A stretch of 64,000 bases of DNA from Micromonospora narathiwatensis. Lineage in GTDB: Bacteria; Actinomycetota; Actinomycetes; Mycobacteriales; Micromonosporaceae. The stretch lies in the NCBI RefSeq assembly GCF_900089605.1, contig NZ_LT594324.1, positions 248,001 to 312,000 of the forward strand, in the 5' to 3' direction. Both the position numbers and the translations under genes were made by a program. Under the pieces are notes generated by a model. The model made no database searches. It was not told the origin of the DNA and saw only the letters and a list, made by a program, of their open reading frames with translations. This document shows, in pieces, positions 16,259 through 24,043 of this stretch; the first letter of the stretch is position 1, and every line of letters begins with the position of its first letter.

Positions 16259-16288
16259 ACGTTACTCCCGTCCGGCGCGTAGCTGGAA
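16259..16288 (-). promoter_or_regulatory. Promoter for leader peptide/DAACS operon
   Basis: On the minus strand, TTCCAG (16288-16283) and TAACGT (16264-16259) are 18 bases apart. The predicted transcript start is one or two bases before the leader ATG. Confidence 0.4.
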
Positions 16289-16315
16289 GGAGCGACAGGC
16301 GTGACGATCCTTACA

Positions 16316-16332
16316 GGGCGGGTTTACCGCCC
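16316..16332. terminator. Short hairpin after the DUF998 gene
   Basis: GGGCGG (16316-16321) pairs with CCGCCC (16327-16332) around GTTTA. It lies 13 bases beyond the stop of the minus-strand DUF998 gene and upstream of the leader-peptide promoter, so it may insulate the two units. Confidence 0.5.
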
Positions 16333-16345
16333 GGTGATCCAATCG

Positions 16346-16966
16346 TCACGATCGGCGGGCCAGGCCCAGGGCGGTCGCGGTGGCCAGGCCCCACCCGGCG
16401 GCGACCAGCAGCAGCAACCGCTCCAGCACCCCCACCACGCTGCCGCGCCCCACCGTCAGCATGGCCAGGCCGATCGCCGCGGACAGCGGCAGGGCCAGCG
16501 CCGCGCCCACCCCGGCGACCCGGCGCAGCAGCCGGCCGGCCGCCGGGGCGGCGACCAGGGCCAGCATCGCGAAGACCACCGCGGCGGTGGCCGCCACGCT
16601 CGCCCCGCCGTGCACCAGGTCGGCCACGGTGGCCGCCTCGAACGGCGGCAGCGGGCAGCCGGCGCTGCACGTCACCGCGCCGGAGAGCACCGTAAAGGCC
16701 CCGCCGACGGCGAGCAGCGCCGCCGCCGTCTCCAGCGCCGGGGAGAGCGCCGCCGCGAGCAGCAGCAGCGCCGCACCCAGTGCGAACACCCCGATCCGGT
16801 ACGCCCCGGCGTAGCCGCTGTCGGTGATGCCGGTCTCGCTGACGTACCCGGTCAGACCCGGACCGGGACCGGCGACCACGGCGACCGTCACCGCGACCGT
16901 ACCGGCCAGCACGCAGCCGGCGGCGGCCGACGCGGCAGCGGCCCGGGCGACGCCCGGCTCAGCCAC
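16346..16966 (-). CDS. DUF998-family integral membrane protein
   Basis: The protein has 206 residues and about six hydrophobic segments. A short loop with TCSAGCPLPP and a following DLVHGG lie mid-protein, the pattern of DUF998 proteins. The function is unknown. Start GTG 16966 lies inside the end of the upstream GST gene (8-base overlap), so the two are translationally coupled. The codon use is like its neighbours. No enzyme motif is visible. A membrane partner for the GST is possible but is inference from coupling only. Confidence 0.7.
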   Translation of the reverse strand: MAEPGVARAAAASAAAGCVLAGTVAVTVAVVAGPGPGLTGYVSETGITDSGYAGAYRIGVFALGAALLLLAAALSPALETAAALLAVGGAFTVLSGAVTCSAGCPLPPFEAATVADLVHGGASVAATAAVVFAMLALVAAPAAGRLLRRVAGVGAALALPLSAAIGLAMLTVGRGSVVGVLERLLLLVAAGWGLATATALGLARRS

Positions 16967-17924
16967 GCCCGTGCGGCGTGGTCCAACCGTGCAGGTCCGG
17001 ACCGAGCGGCACGATCCGGGTCGGGTTGATCATCTCGTGGGTGGCGTAGTAGTGCCGCTTGATGTGGTCGAAGTCCACCGTCTCGCCGAAGCCGGGGGTC
17101 TGGAACAGATCCCGGGCGTACGCCCAGAGCACCGGCATCTCGGTCAGCTTCTGCCGGTTGCACTTGAAGTGCCCGTGGTACGCCACGTCGAAGCGGACCA
17201 GCGTGGTGAAGAGCCGCACGTCGGCCTCGGTGATCTGGTCGCCCATCAGGTAGCGCCGCCCGGACAGCCGCTCCGACAGCGCGTCCAGCCGGGCGAAGAG
17301 CGCGGTGTACGCCTCGTCGTACGCCTGCTGGGAGGTGGCGAAGCCGCACCGGTAGACCCCGTTGTTGACGTCCCGATGGATTTCCGCCATCAGCGTGTCC
17401 ATCTCCGGGCGCAGCTCGACCGGGTAGAGGTCCGGTGCGCCCGGCTTGTGGAACCGCCGCCACTCGGTGATCAGATCCAGGGTGAGCTGGGGGTAGTCGT
17501 TGGTCACCACCCGCCCGGTCCGGGTGTCGACGAGCGCCGGCACGGTCACCCGCCCCTGATAGTCCGGGTCGGTCGCCAGGTAAGCCTCGGAGAGGAAGCT
17601 GATCCCCAGCACCGGGTCGAAGCCGTCCTGGTCGAGGGTGAACCGCCAGCCCCGCTCGTCGCGGATCGGGTCGACCGTGCCCAGCGAGATCACGTCCTCC
17701 AGGCCGAGCAGGCTACGCACGATCCGCGCCCGGTGCGCCCACGGGCAGGCCCGGCACCAGATCAACCGGTACCGGCCGGCCTCCAGCGGCCAGCGGTCCT
17801 GCTCGTCGGGGCCGCCACCCTCGGGCGAGGTGGAGTGCGGGGTGACCCGACCGGTGAACCGGTTGGGCTGGCGGACGAACGCGCCGCCGCCGGCGGTCTC
17901 TGCGCTGAACTGGGCCCGAGCCAT
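16959..17924 (-). CDS. Xi-class glutathione S-transferase (glutathionyl-hydroquinone reductase, YqjG/ECM4 family)
   Basis: The protein has 321 residues. The catalytic motif is CPWAHR near residue 57-62, followed by the thioredoxin-like domain, then an all-helical GST domain with DQITEADVRLFTTLVRFD and the family end region YYATHEMINPTRIVP. Family enzymes reduce glutathionylated or similarly conjugated hydroquinones. Actinobacteria generally use mycothiol instead of glutathione, so the true thiol partner is uncertain. The start ATG follows TAGGTT by six bases, so the transcript is probably leaderless. It is coupled to the DUF998 gene downstream. Confidence 0.92.
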   Translation of the reverse strand: MARAQFSAETAGGGAFVRQPNRFTGRVTPHSTSPEGGGPDEQDRWPLEAGRYRLIWCRACPWAHRARIVRSLLGLEDVISLGTVDPIRDERGWRFTLDQDGFDPVLGISFLSEAYLATDPDYQGRVTVPALVDTRTGRVVTNDYPQLTLDLITEWRRFHKPGAPDLYPVELRPEMDTLMAEIHRDVNNGVYRCGFATSQQAYDEAYTALFARLDALSERLSGRRYLMGDQITEADVRLFTTLVRFDVAYHGHFKCNRQKLTEMPVLWAYARDLFQTPGFGETVDFDHIKRHYYATHEMINPTRIVPLGPDLHGWTTPHGRG

Positions 17925-17930
17925 GCCGTC

Positions 17931-17936
17931 AACCTA
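17931..17936 (-). promoter_or_regulatory. -10 element (TAGGTT) for a leaderless GST gene
   Basis: The complement of AACCTA reads TAGGTT and ends six bases before the ATG at 17924. The same hexamer precedes dapB at a seven-base distance. Confidence 0.5.
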
Positions 17937-18027
17937 TCCGTTCCGGGCGCGGATATCCTGGCGCCGGGCGTCCCCGTGACCCGGCGGGCGCCGCCAGCCC
18001 CTTCCCACCCCCGGAGGACGCGCGCCG

Positions 18028-19233
18028 ATGACCGTCGCATATCTCGTGGCCGGAGTTCGCACCCCGATCGGCCGCTACGCCGGCGCCCTCGCCGGGGTAC
18101 GCCCCGACGACCTGGCCGCGCACGTGATCCGCGAACTGGTCGCCCGCCACCCGGCGGTGGACTGGGCCCGCACCGACGACGTGATCCTCGGCTGCGCCAA
18201 CCAGGCCGGTGAGGACAACCGCAACGTGGCCCGGATGGCGGCGCTGCTCGGCGGGCTGCCCGAGGAGGTGCCCGGCAGCACGGTCAACCGCCTCTGCGGC
18301 TCCGGCCTGGACGCGCTCGCCGGCGCCGCCCGGTCGATCGTGGCCGGTGAGGCCGACCTGGTGGTGGCCGGCGGGGTGGAGAGCATGAGCCGGGCCCCGT
18401 TCGTCATGCCGAAGGCGACCACCGCGTTCGCCCGCACCGCCGAGGTCCACGACACCACCATCGGCTGGCGGCTGGTCAACCCGCTGATGAAGCGGGGCTG
18501 GGGCATCGACTCGATGCCGGAGACGGCGGAGAACGTCGCCGCCGAGTTCGGCGTCGACCGCGCGGCGCAGGACGAGTTCGCGTACCGCTCCCAGCAGCGG
18601 GCCGCCAAGGCGCAGGCCGACGGCCGGCTGGCCGAGGAGATCGTGCCGGTCACCGTGCCGGCCGGCCGGCGGGAGACGAAGCTGGTCGAGGTCGACGAGC
18701 ACCCCCGGGAGACCTCGCTGGAGAAGCTGGCCGCGCTGCCCACCCCGTTCCGCGAGGGCGGCACGGTGACCGCCGGCAACTCCTCCGGCGTCAACGACGG
18801 CGCGGTGGCCCTGCTCGTCGCCTCCGAGGCGGCCGTCGCCCGGTACGACCTCACCCCGCTCGCCCGGGTGACCGGCGCGGCGGCGGCCGGCGTACCGCCC
18901 CGGATCATGGGGATCGGACCGGTGCCGGCCACCCGCAAGCTGCTCGACCGGTACGGCCTCGGCCTGGCCGACCTCGACGTGATCGAGCTGAACGAGGCGT
19001 TCGCCGCCCAGTCCGTCGCGGTGCTGCGCGAGCTGGGGCTGCCCGAGGACGCCGAGCAGGTCAACCCGAACGGCGGCGCGATCGCCCTGGGTCACCCGCT
19101 CGGCGCCAGCGGTGCCCGGCTTGCGCTCACCGCCGCGCTGGAGCTGCGCCGCCGGGGCGGGCGGCGGGCCCTGGCCACCATGTGCATCGGCGTCGGGCAG
19201 GGCATCTCCCTGCTGCTGGAGGCCGCGGCCTGA
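18028..19233 (+). CDS. Acetyl-CoA acyltransferase (thiolase, PcaF/FadA-like)
   Basis: The protein has 401 residues. The acyl-accepting Cys90 is in [10 protein letters not shown], His356 in [16 protein letters not shown], and the second catalytic Cys386 in MCIGVGQG, so all three are intact. [13 protein letters not shown] is typical of degradative acetyl-CoA or beta-ketoadipyl-CoA thiolases. The enzyme performs thiolytic cleavage or condensation of 3-ketoacyl-CoA in the cytosol. GGAGGACG precedes ATG 18028. No hydroxyacyl-CoA dehydrogenase, hydratase or aromatic-ring genes lie nearby, so the pathway (fatty acid or aromatic) cannot be decided. Confidence 0.95.
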   Translation: MTVAYLVAGVRTPIGRYAGALAGVRPDDLAAHVIRELVARHPAVDWARTDDVILGCANQAGEDNRNVARMAALLGGLPEEVPGSTVNRLCGSGLDALAGAARSIVAGEADLVVAGGVESMSRAPFVMPKATTAFARTAEVHDTTIGWRLVNPLMKRGWGIDSMPETAENVAAEFGVDRAAQDEFAYRSQQRAAKAQADGRLAEEIVPVTVPAGRRETKLVEVDEHPRETSLEKLAALPTPFREGGTVTAGNSSGVNDGAVALLVASEAAVARYDLTPLARVTGAAAAGVPPRIMGIGPVPATRKLLDRYGLGLADLDVIELNEAFAAQSVAVLRELGLPEDAEQVNPNGGAIALGHPLGASGARLALTAALELRRRGGRRALATMCIGVGQGISLLLEAAA

Positions 19234-19253
19234 CCTGACGGCGTGCGAGGGCG

Positions 19254-19748
19254 ATGACTGCGGGGGCCGGGGGCATGGATCTTCTGGCCTGGCCGGGGCC
19301 CCGGCTGGCCGGTTGGGTCGCCAAGGTGCTTGACGTGGAAGGCAGGACTCCGGAGGCGCGGCGTGCCGAGGTCATCCGGGACATGACCTCGGCGCCCGGC
19401 GACGACTACGAGCTCTTTCTCCGTCATCTCACCCGGAGCGTGACCTGGTTCGTCCTGCTGGCCCTCGTCTTCCCGGCGACGCTGCTGCTGCTGGTGCCGG
19501 CCTCGTTCCTGCCCGGCGGCAGGGACGGCACCCCGTTCCTGGCGATCCTCTTCGCGGCCAGCCTGCTCACCTTCTTCGCCCTGTTCATGGCGTGCGTGCA
19601 TCTCCTGAAGGCGCTGGTTGTCAACTATCTCCTCGAAGACAGGTGGGACGGGCGGAGCAGGGTGGGGCGGGCGCTGATGCTGGCGCAGACCCCGGACGTG
19701 GTGGTGGCGCTGGGCCTGGCCGTGCTCGTCGCCCGCTCGCTGGTGTGA
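19254..19748 (+). CDS. Small membrane protein of unknown function
   Basis: The protein has 164 residues. Residues ~1-60 are soluble with an Arg/Glu-rich helix. Three hydrophobic segments follow, beginning FVLLALVFPATLLLLVP and FLAILFAASLLTFFALFMAC, with the last at the C-terminus (VVVALGLAVLVARSLV). I do not recognise a family. The gene starts 20 bases after the thiolase stop and may be co-transcribed. GAGGGCG precedes ATG 19254; ATG 19275 is the alternative start. Downstream is the hairpin array at 19778. Confidence 0.6.
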   Translation: MTAGAGGMDLLAWPGPRLAGWVAKVLDVEGRTPEARRAEVIRDMTSAPGDDYELFLRHLTRSVTWFVLLALVFPATLLLLVPASFLPGGRDGTPFLAILFAASLLTFFALFMACVHLLKALVVNYLLEDRWDGRSRVGRALMLAQTPDVVVALGLAVLVARSLV

Positions 19749-19777
19749 GCTGCCGCCGGCAGGTCCTTTTGGAGCGC

Positions 19778-20019
19778 CGGCGCGGGGTGCCCGAAGGGTA
19801 CGGCGAACCGCCGTATCAGTGAGAGAGAGGTGGGCACCCCGCGCCGCCGCGGACCGGGCGTGCCGAGCGCCCGGCGGTGGGCCCGTCGCGATCGGGCCTG
19901 GTCACTGGCTCAAGGATGCGGGCGGCCCACCCGGTGCGGCAAGGCATTTCGCGCCGCCGGGTGCGGGTGACGCGGCGTCCACCTCGGTTAATGGTCTGGT
20001 CCTGGCCGAATTTTCGGCC
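19778..20019. other. Array of five hairpins in the 363-bp gap before the APC permease gene
   Basis: The gap 19749-20111 has no gene but dense inverted repeats. They are: a perfect 15-bp stem (19778-19792 with 19832-19846) enclosing a second perfect 7-bp stem TACGGCG/CGCCGTA (19799-19805, 19809-19815); CCGGGCG/CGCCCGG (19854-19860, 19868-19874); GGCCCG/CGGGCC (19880-19885, 19893-19898); CACCCGG/CCGGGTG with inner CGGC/GCCG (19928-19963); and GGCCGAA/TTCGGCC (20004-20010, 20013-20019). The first may terminate the upstream gene. The series together looks like a structured RNA or a cluster of operators. No known riboswitch class is recognised. Confidence 0.6.
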
Positions 20020-20027
20020 GATCTCCA

Positions 20028-20056
20028 TTGACCTTGTTCAGGGTGTGGACTCATCA
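20028..20056 (+). promoter_or_regulatory. Candidate promoter of the APC permease gene
   Basis: TTGACC (20028-20033) and the weak TCATCA (20051-20056) are 17 bases apart, about 55 bases upstream of the permease start. The -35 is good and the -10 poor, which suits an activated or regulated promoter. Confidence 0.4.
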
Positions 20057-20067
20057 TCCCGTCAGGC

Positions 20068-20083
20068 GGTGACGCAGGTCACA
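20068..20083. promoter_or_regulatory. CRP-like binding site
   Basis: GGTGACGCAGGTCACA reads TGTGA-N6-TCACC on the minus strand, one base from the CRP/FNR-family consensus TGTGA-N6-TCACA. It lies 28 bases before the permease start, just downstream of the predicted promoter, where it might repress, or activate a different promoter. Confidence 0.5.
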
Positions 20084-20111
20084 GTCTTCACCCCTCCAGA
20101 GGGAGACACCG

Positions 20112-21677
20112 ATGAGCTCAACGATTGAGGACGGAGTAACCCCACCTTCCCCTGTCTCTGACGAGGAACGGCTCGCGCAGCTGGGATACAAGCAGGAACT
20201 CCGTCGCAAGCTGTCCGGCTTCTCCAACTTCGCGGTCTCGTTCTCCATCATTTCCATCCTGGCCGGCGCGATCACGTCGTACGGCATCGCGATGACGGCC
20301 GGCGGCCCGTTGGCGATCACCCTGGGCTGGCTCTTCGTCGGCGTCATGGTGATCTTCGTCGCGCTGGCCATGGCCGAGATCTGCTCGGTCTATCCCACCG
20401 CCGGGGCCCTCTACTGGTGGGCCGCCGCGCTCGCCAAGCGGAACAAGGCGGTCTGGGCGTGGTTCGTCGGCTGGTTCAACTTCCTGGGCGAGGTGGCGGT
20501 GACCGCCGCCATCGACTTCGGCGCGGCCATCACCACCTCGGCCTTCCTGAGCCTCGCCTTCGACCTGGAGGTGACCGCGGGACGCACCTTTCTGATCTTC
20601 CTGGTGATCATCGTCGCGCACGGTCTGCTCAACACCTTCGGCGTCAACCTCGTACGGCTGCTCTCGGATATCAGCGCGTGGTGGCACCTTGCCGGCGTCG
20701 CGGTCATCGTCGGTGCCCTCGCGATCGTGCCCGACCAGCACAAGCCCCTCTCCGAGGTGTTCCTGGAGGTACGCAACGAGACGGGCTTCACCTTCGCCGG
20801 CGCGGCCGGCTACGCGGTGCTCATCGGTCTGCTGATGGCGCAGTACACGTACACCGGTTACGACGCCAGCGCCCACGTGGCGGAGGAGACTCACGACGCG
20901 GCCCGCTCCGCGCCCCGCGGCATCGTGGCGTCGGTCGTGGTCTCGGTCGTCGCCGGTTTCGTGCTCCTCTTCGCCATCACCTGGTCCATCCAGGACTACG
21001 ACGCCGAACGGACGACCGCGCTGGGCCTGCCCCCGGCGCAGATCTTCATCGACGCGGTGGGCCACGACCTCGGCACGTTCCTGCTTTTCATCTGCGTGGT
21101 CGCCCAGTTCTTCTGCGGCATGGCCTCGGTCACGGCGAACTCCCGGATGGCGTACGCGTTCAGCCGGGACGGCGCGCTGCCCGGCTCCGGGATCTGGAAG
21201 CGGGTCAACTCGCGTACGGGCACGCCGACCAACTCGATCTGGCTCTGCGTCACCTGCTCTGCACTGCTCGTCCTGCCGTCGCTCTGGAACACCACCGCCT
21301 ACCTGGCGGCCACCTCCATCGCGGTGATCGGCCTCTACATCGCGTACGTGGCCCCGGTGTTCCTGCGTCGGCGCACGCCGGACTTCCGGGTCGGGCCGTG
21401 GAACCTGGGTCGGTGGAGCGCGCCGGTGGGATGGATCGCCGTCGTCTGGGTCGCGGTGATCTGCGTCCTCTTCGTGCTGCCGACCGGCAGCCCCATTACC
21501 GCCGGCACGTTCAACTACACGATCGTCGCGGTCGGCGTCGTGCTCGGCGGCGCCTGGCTCTGGTGGGTGCTCAGCGCCCGGCGCTGGTTCACCGGCCCCC
21601 GCCACAACGTGCCGGATCCGGCGATCCCGAAGCCGGCGACGGGTGCCGAGCCCGTCACCGAGCCGGCCGCCGAGTAG
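20112..21677 (+). CDS. APC-superfamily amino acid/amine permease
   Basis: The protein has 521 residues and about twelve membrane helices. Near the N-terminus, FSNFAVSFSIISILAGAITS is the first-helix substrate-binding segment. GYDASAHVAEETHDA, in the middle, is the helix 6 motif of eukaryote-like bacterial permeases for GABA, choline, ethanolamine or polyamines. GAGGGAG precedes ATG 20112. The gene is oriented with, but 880 bases upstream of, the gamma-glutamyl ligase operon, and probably imports its amine substrate. A CRP-like site and an unusual hairpin array lie upstream. The exact substrate is not decided by sequence. Confidence 0.9.
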   Translation: MSSTIEDGVTPPSPVSDEERLAQLGYKQELRRKLSGFSNFAVSFSIISILAGAITSYGIAMTAGGPLAITLGWLFVGVMVIFVALAMAEICSVYPTAGALYWWAAALAKRNKAVWAWFVGWFNFLGEVAVTAAIDFGAAITTSAFLSLAFDLEVTAGRTFLIFLVIIVAHGLLNTFGVNLVRLLSDISAWWHLAGVAVIVGALAIVPDQHKPLSEVFLEVRNETGFTFAGAAGYAVLIGLLMAQYTYTGYDASAHVAEETHDAARSAPRGIVASVVVSVVAGFVLLFAITWSIQDYDAERTTALGLPPAQIFIDAVGHDLGTFLLFICVVAQFFCGMASVTANSRMAYAFSRDGALPGSGIWKRVNSRTGTPTNSIWLCVTCSALLVLPSLWNTTAYLAATSIAVIGLYIAYVAPVFLRRRTPDFRVGPWNLGRWSAPVGWIAVVWVAVICVLFVLPTGSPITAGTFNYTIVAVGVVLGGAWLWWVLSARRWFTGPRHNVPDPAIPKPATGAEPVTEPAAE

Positions 21678-21685
21678 CTTGCGCG

Positions 21686-21717
21686 GGTGGCGGGTGCTCC
21701 GACGGGCGCCCGCCACC
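21686..21717. terminator. Hairpin after the APC permease
   Basis: GGTGGCGGG (21686-21694) pairs with CCCGCCACC (21709-21717), starting nine bases after the stop. Confidence 0.6.
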
Positions 21718-21860
21718 GCGCGTAGGGGGAAGGGGCGGCCGATGCCGCGCCAGCGCTTCATGAGCCGGCGCCGGGCCGACTCGGACCGCAATTCGCGGCG
21801 GTCGGTCGGATATTCAATCCGCCCCGGCGCCTGCCGTTACCCTAACCGGTATAGGCCGAT

Positions 21861-22253
21861 CTACCAGCCTTCGTCGCCGCAGTAATCGTAACTGCCGCCG
21901 CGCTTCAGGTAAGCGTCAGACACCCAGCCGGGATTTCCCTGGAAATTGACGGCGCTCCACGTCGGTACCTGATTCACGACGTCGCCCTGCTGGTAACACT
22001 GAAGACCGACGATGCGCCCCTCAGGAATTCGAAGGATCAGACCACAGGAGACGTGGGGACCCGTGCGAAGAGCCAAACCGGTGGACCCGGCGCCCAGCAC
22101 CGAGTCGTACCCGTCGTCCAAGTTTGGCATCTTGTGAGCAGTGCAACTGGCAAGAGCAGGAGAGGCGGTACTAGCCAGGACGCCGGCCGGGACAGCCAGG
22201 GCCAGCGCCATGGTTGCGGCAACAGTGCGGAAGGTCTTCTTCAATTTTTGCAC
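21861..22253 (-). CDS. Small secreted protein with bacterial SH3-like domain
   Basis: The protein has 130 residues. It has a clear Sec signal: a Lys-rich start, a hydrophobic core (VAATMALALAVPAGVLAS) and likely cleavage near SPALAS (residue ~36). The mature ~95 residues resemble bacterial SH3 domains: LALRTGPHVSCG, RIVGLQCYQQGD, then a conserved Trp and GNPGWVSDAYL. It contains four Cys that could form disulfides. Start GTG 22253 follows GGGGGTAG. By my count two lines of this gene are about 60% GC, clearly below its neighbours, so it may be acquired. It lies on the opposite strand inside the amine-catabolism set. The function is unknown; cell-wall binding is possible. Confidence 0.75.
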   Translation of the reverse strand: MQKLKKTFRTVAATMALALAVPAGVLASTASPALASCTAHKMPNLDDGYDSVLGAGSTGLALRTGPHVSCGLILRIPEGRIVGLQCYQQGDVVNQVPTWSAVNFQGNPGWVSDAYLKRGGSYDYCGDEGW

Positions 22254-22508
22254 CTACCCCCGTGCGTAACATTGATGTTCTTTTGCTTTGAAGGGCAGCC
22301 TACATAGACCGCATGTGCGAAGCAAGGCATTGACTGTGATCATTAATGTGGAGAAGTCGCTGAAATCCACCGAAAGGCTCCTCGCGCCGTCACGCCCCGG
22401 ACCTGCGCCGCCGTTGCATCTCCTCGGCGCGGTCCGCGGCGGACGGCGTGACGTCCGAACGGGGCAGGGGCCGGTCGATCACGTCGGGCGCGGTGTCCGG
22501 AGGGAGCA

Positions 22509-22538
22509 TTGACGGTGATCCGGTTCTGCCAGTAGACC
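22509..22538 (+). promoter_or_regulatory. Promoter of the gamma-glutamyl ligase operon, in a 305-bp gap
   Basis: TTGACG (22509-22514) and TAGACC (22533-22538) are 18 bases apart and would give a leader of about 14 bases before ATG 22559. The rest of the gap 22254-22558 is AT-rich at 22260-22390 (about half A+T in one line counted) and holds the palindrome CATTAATG at 22342-22349 but no convincing ORF. Confidence 0.5.
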
Positions 22539-22558
22539 TTGGTGATGGAGACGCGCCG

Positions 22559-23923
22559 ATGAGGACAGCTCCGCTCACGCTGGAACAACTCCGGGTCGCC
22601 GTCGACGACGGCGGGATCGACACGGTGGTGCTGGCCCTGACCGACATGCAGGGTCGGCTCCAGGGCAAGCGGTTCCACGCGCCCTACTTCCTCGACCAGG
22701 TGGTCGCGCATGGCAGCGAGGGCTGCAACTACCTGCTCGCCGTCGACGTGGACATGAACACCGTCGACGGGTACGCGATGTCGAGCTGGGCCCGCGGCTA
22801 CGGCGACTTCGCGATGAGGCCCGACCTGGTGACCCTGCGCCCGGTGCCGTGGCAGCCGGGCACCGCGCTGCTCCTGGCCGACCTGGAGTGGCTGGACGGC
22901 TCCGGCCCGGTGGTCGCCTCACCCCGGCAGATCCTGCGCCGGCAGCTCGACCGGCTGGCCGGGCACGGACTGACCGCGTACGCCGGGACGGAGCTGGAGT
23001 TCGTGCTGTTCCGCGACTCGTACGAGGAGGCGTGGCGGCGCGGCTACCGGGACCTGACCCCGGCCAACCAGTACAACGTGGACTACTCGCTGCTCGGCAC
23101 CGCCCGGGTGGAGCCGCTGCTGCGCCGGATCCGTACCGAGATGGCCGGGGCCGGGCTGACCCCGGAGAGCGCCAAGGGCGAGTGCAACCTCGGCCAACAC
23201 GAGATTGCCTTCCGCTACGACGAGGCGCTGACCTGCGCCGACCACCACGTGATCTACAAGAACGGGGCGAAGGAGATCGCCGCCCAGGAGGGCATGTCGA
23301 TCACCTTCATGGCCAAGCCGAACGCCCGGGAGGGCAACTCCTGCCACATCCACTTCTCGCTGCGCGACGCCGACGGTCGCCCGGTGCTGGCCGGTGACGG
23401 GCCGGCCCACCTGAGCGCCACCGGGCAGCGGGTGCTGGCCGGGCTGCTCGCCACGATGCGCGAGTTCAGCCTCTTCTCCGCCCCGAACGTCAACTCCTAC
23501 AAGCGCTACCAGCCGGGTTCGTTCGCCCCGACCGCGCTGCGCTGGGGCACCGACAACCGCACCTGCGCGCTGCGGCTGGTCGGGCACGGCCCGGGCCTGC
23601 GGGTGGAGAACCGGGCGCCCGGGGCGGACGTCAACCCGTACCTGGCGATCGCCGCGCTGGCCGCCGGGGCGGTGCACGGAATCGAGCGGGAGCTGACGTT
23701 GGAGGAGGAGTGCACCGGCAACGCGTACGACGACGGCACCGCCGAGCGTGTCCCCGGCACCCTCCGCGACGCCCTCGCCCTCTGGGAGTCCTCCGAGCTG
23801 GCCAGGGATGCCTTCGGCCCCGAGGTGGTCGCCCACTACGCCAACCAGGCCCGCGTCGAGCTCACCGCCTTCGACGCCGCCATCACCGACTGGGAACTAA
23901 CCCGTGGCTTCGAACGCCTCTAA
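22559..23923 (+). CDS. Glutamine-synthetase-like gamma-glutamyl-amine ligase (PuuA/GlnA3/GlnA4 type)
   Basis: The protein has 454 residues. Glutamine synthetase active-site segments are present: AGTELEFVLF (metal Glu residues), AKGECNLGQHEIAF, the His-containing NSCHIHFSL, the glutamate/ATP region NSYKRYQPGSFAP, and RVENRAPGADVNPY. The adenylylation-tyrosine loop of true GlnA is absent. TDMQGRLQGKR near the N-terminus is usual in PuuA-like enzymes. The family joins glutamate to putrescine, other polyamines, or ethanolamine. GGAG precedes ATG 22559; upstream in-frame codons are not conserved in character. The next genes fit oxidation of the product aldehyde and hydrolysis of the gamma-glutamyl bond. 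Confidence 0.9.
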   Translation: MRTAPLTLEQLRVAVDDGGIDTVVLALTDMQGRLQGKRFHAPYFLDQVVAHGSEGCNYLLAVDVDMNTVDGYAMSSWARGYGDFAMRPDLVTLRPVPWQPGTALLLADLEWLDGSGPVVASPRQILRRQLDRLAGHGLTAYAGTELEFVLFRDSYEEAWRRGYRDLTPANQYNVDYSLLGTARVEPLLRRIRTEMAGAGLTPESAKGECNLGQHEIAFRYDEALTCADHHVIYKNGAKEIAAQEGMSITFMAKPNAREGNSCHIHFSLRDADGRPVLAGDGPAHLSATGQRVLAGLLATMREFSLFSAPNVNSYKRYQPGSFAPTALRWGTDNRTCALRLVGHGPGLRVENRAPGADVNPYLAIAALAAGAVHGIERELTLEEECTGNAYDDGTAERVPGTLRDALALWESSELARDAFGPEVVAHYANQARVELTAFDAAITDWELTRGFERL

Positions 23924-23949
23924 CCCCCCCACCCCCACCCCCACCCCGG

Positions 23950-24019
23950 CGATCTTGCACTTTCGGCCCGTGTTTCGTGGCGATATGAGGCTTTTGTTGA
24001 GGCGGCAACTGCAAGATCG
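23950..24019. repeat. Inverted repeat with CGATCTTGCA arms
   Basis: CGATCTTGCA (23950-23959) and TGCAAGATCG (24010-24019) are perfect 10-bp arms 50 bases apart, in the 120-bp gap between the ligase and dehydrogenase genes. Similar arms recur, to my recollection, between genes in Micromonospora genomes. A CCACCCCC tract precedes the left arm. Confidence 0.6.
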
Positions 24020-24043
24020 GCGGGTAGTGGGAGGGGAGGGCGC

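Noticed and set aside
22330..22354. TTGACT followed by TAATGT as a promoter of the ligase operon
   Set aside because: The two boxes are only eight bases apart; the pair at 22509-22538 has proper spacing and is nearer the gene.
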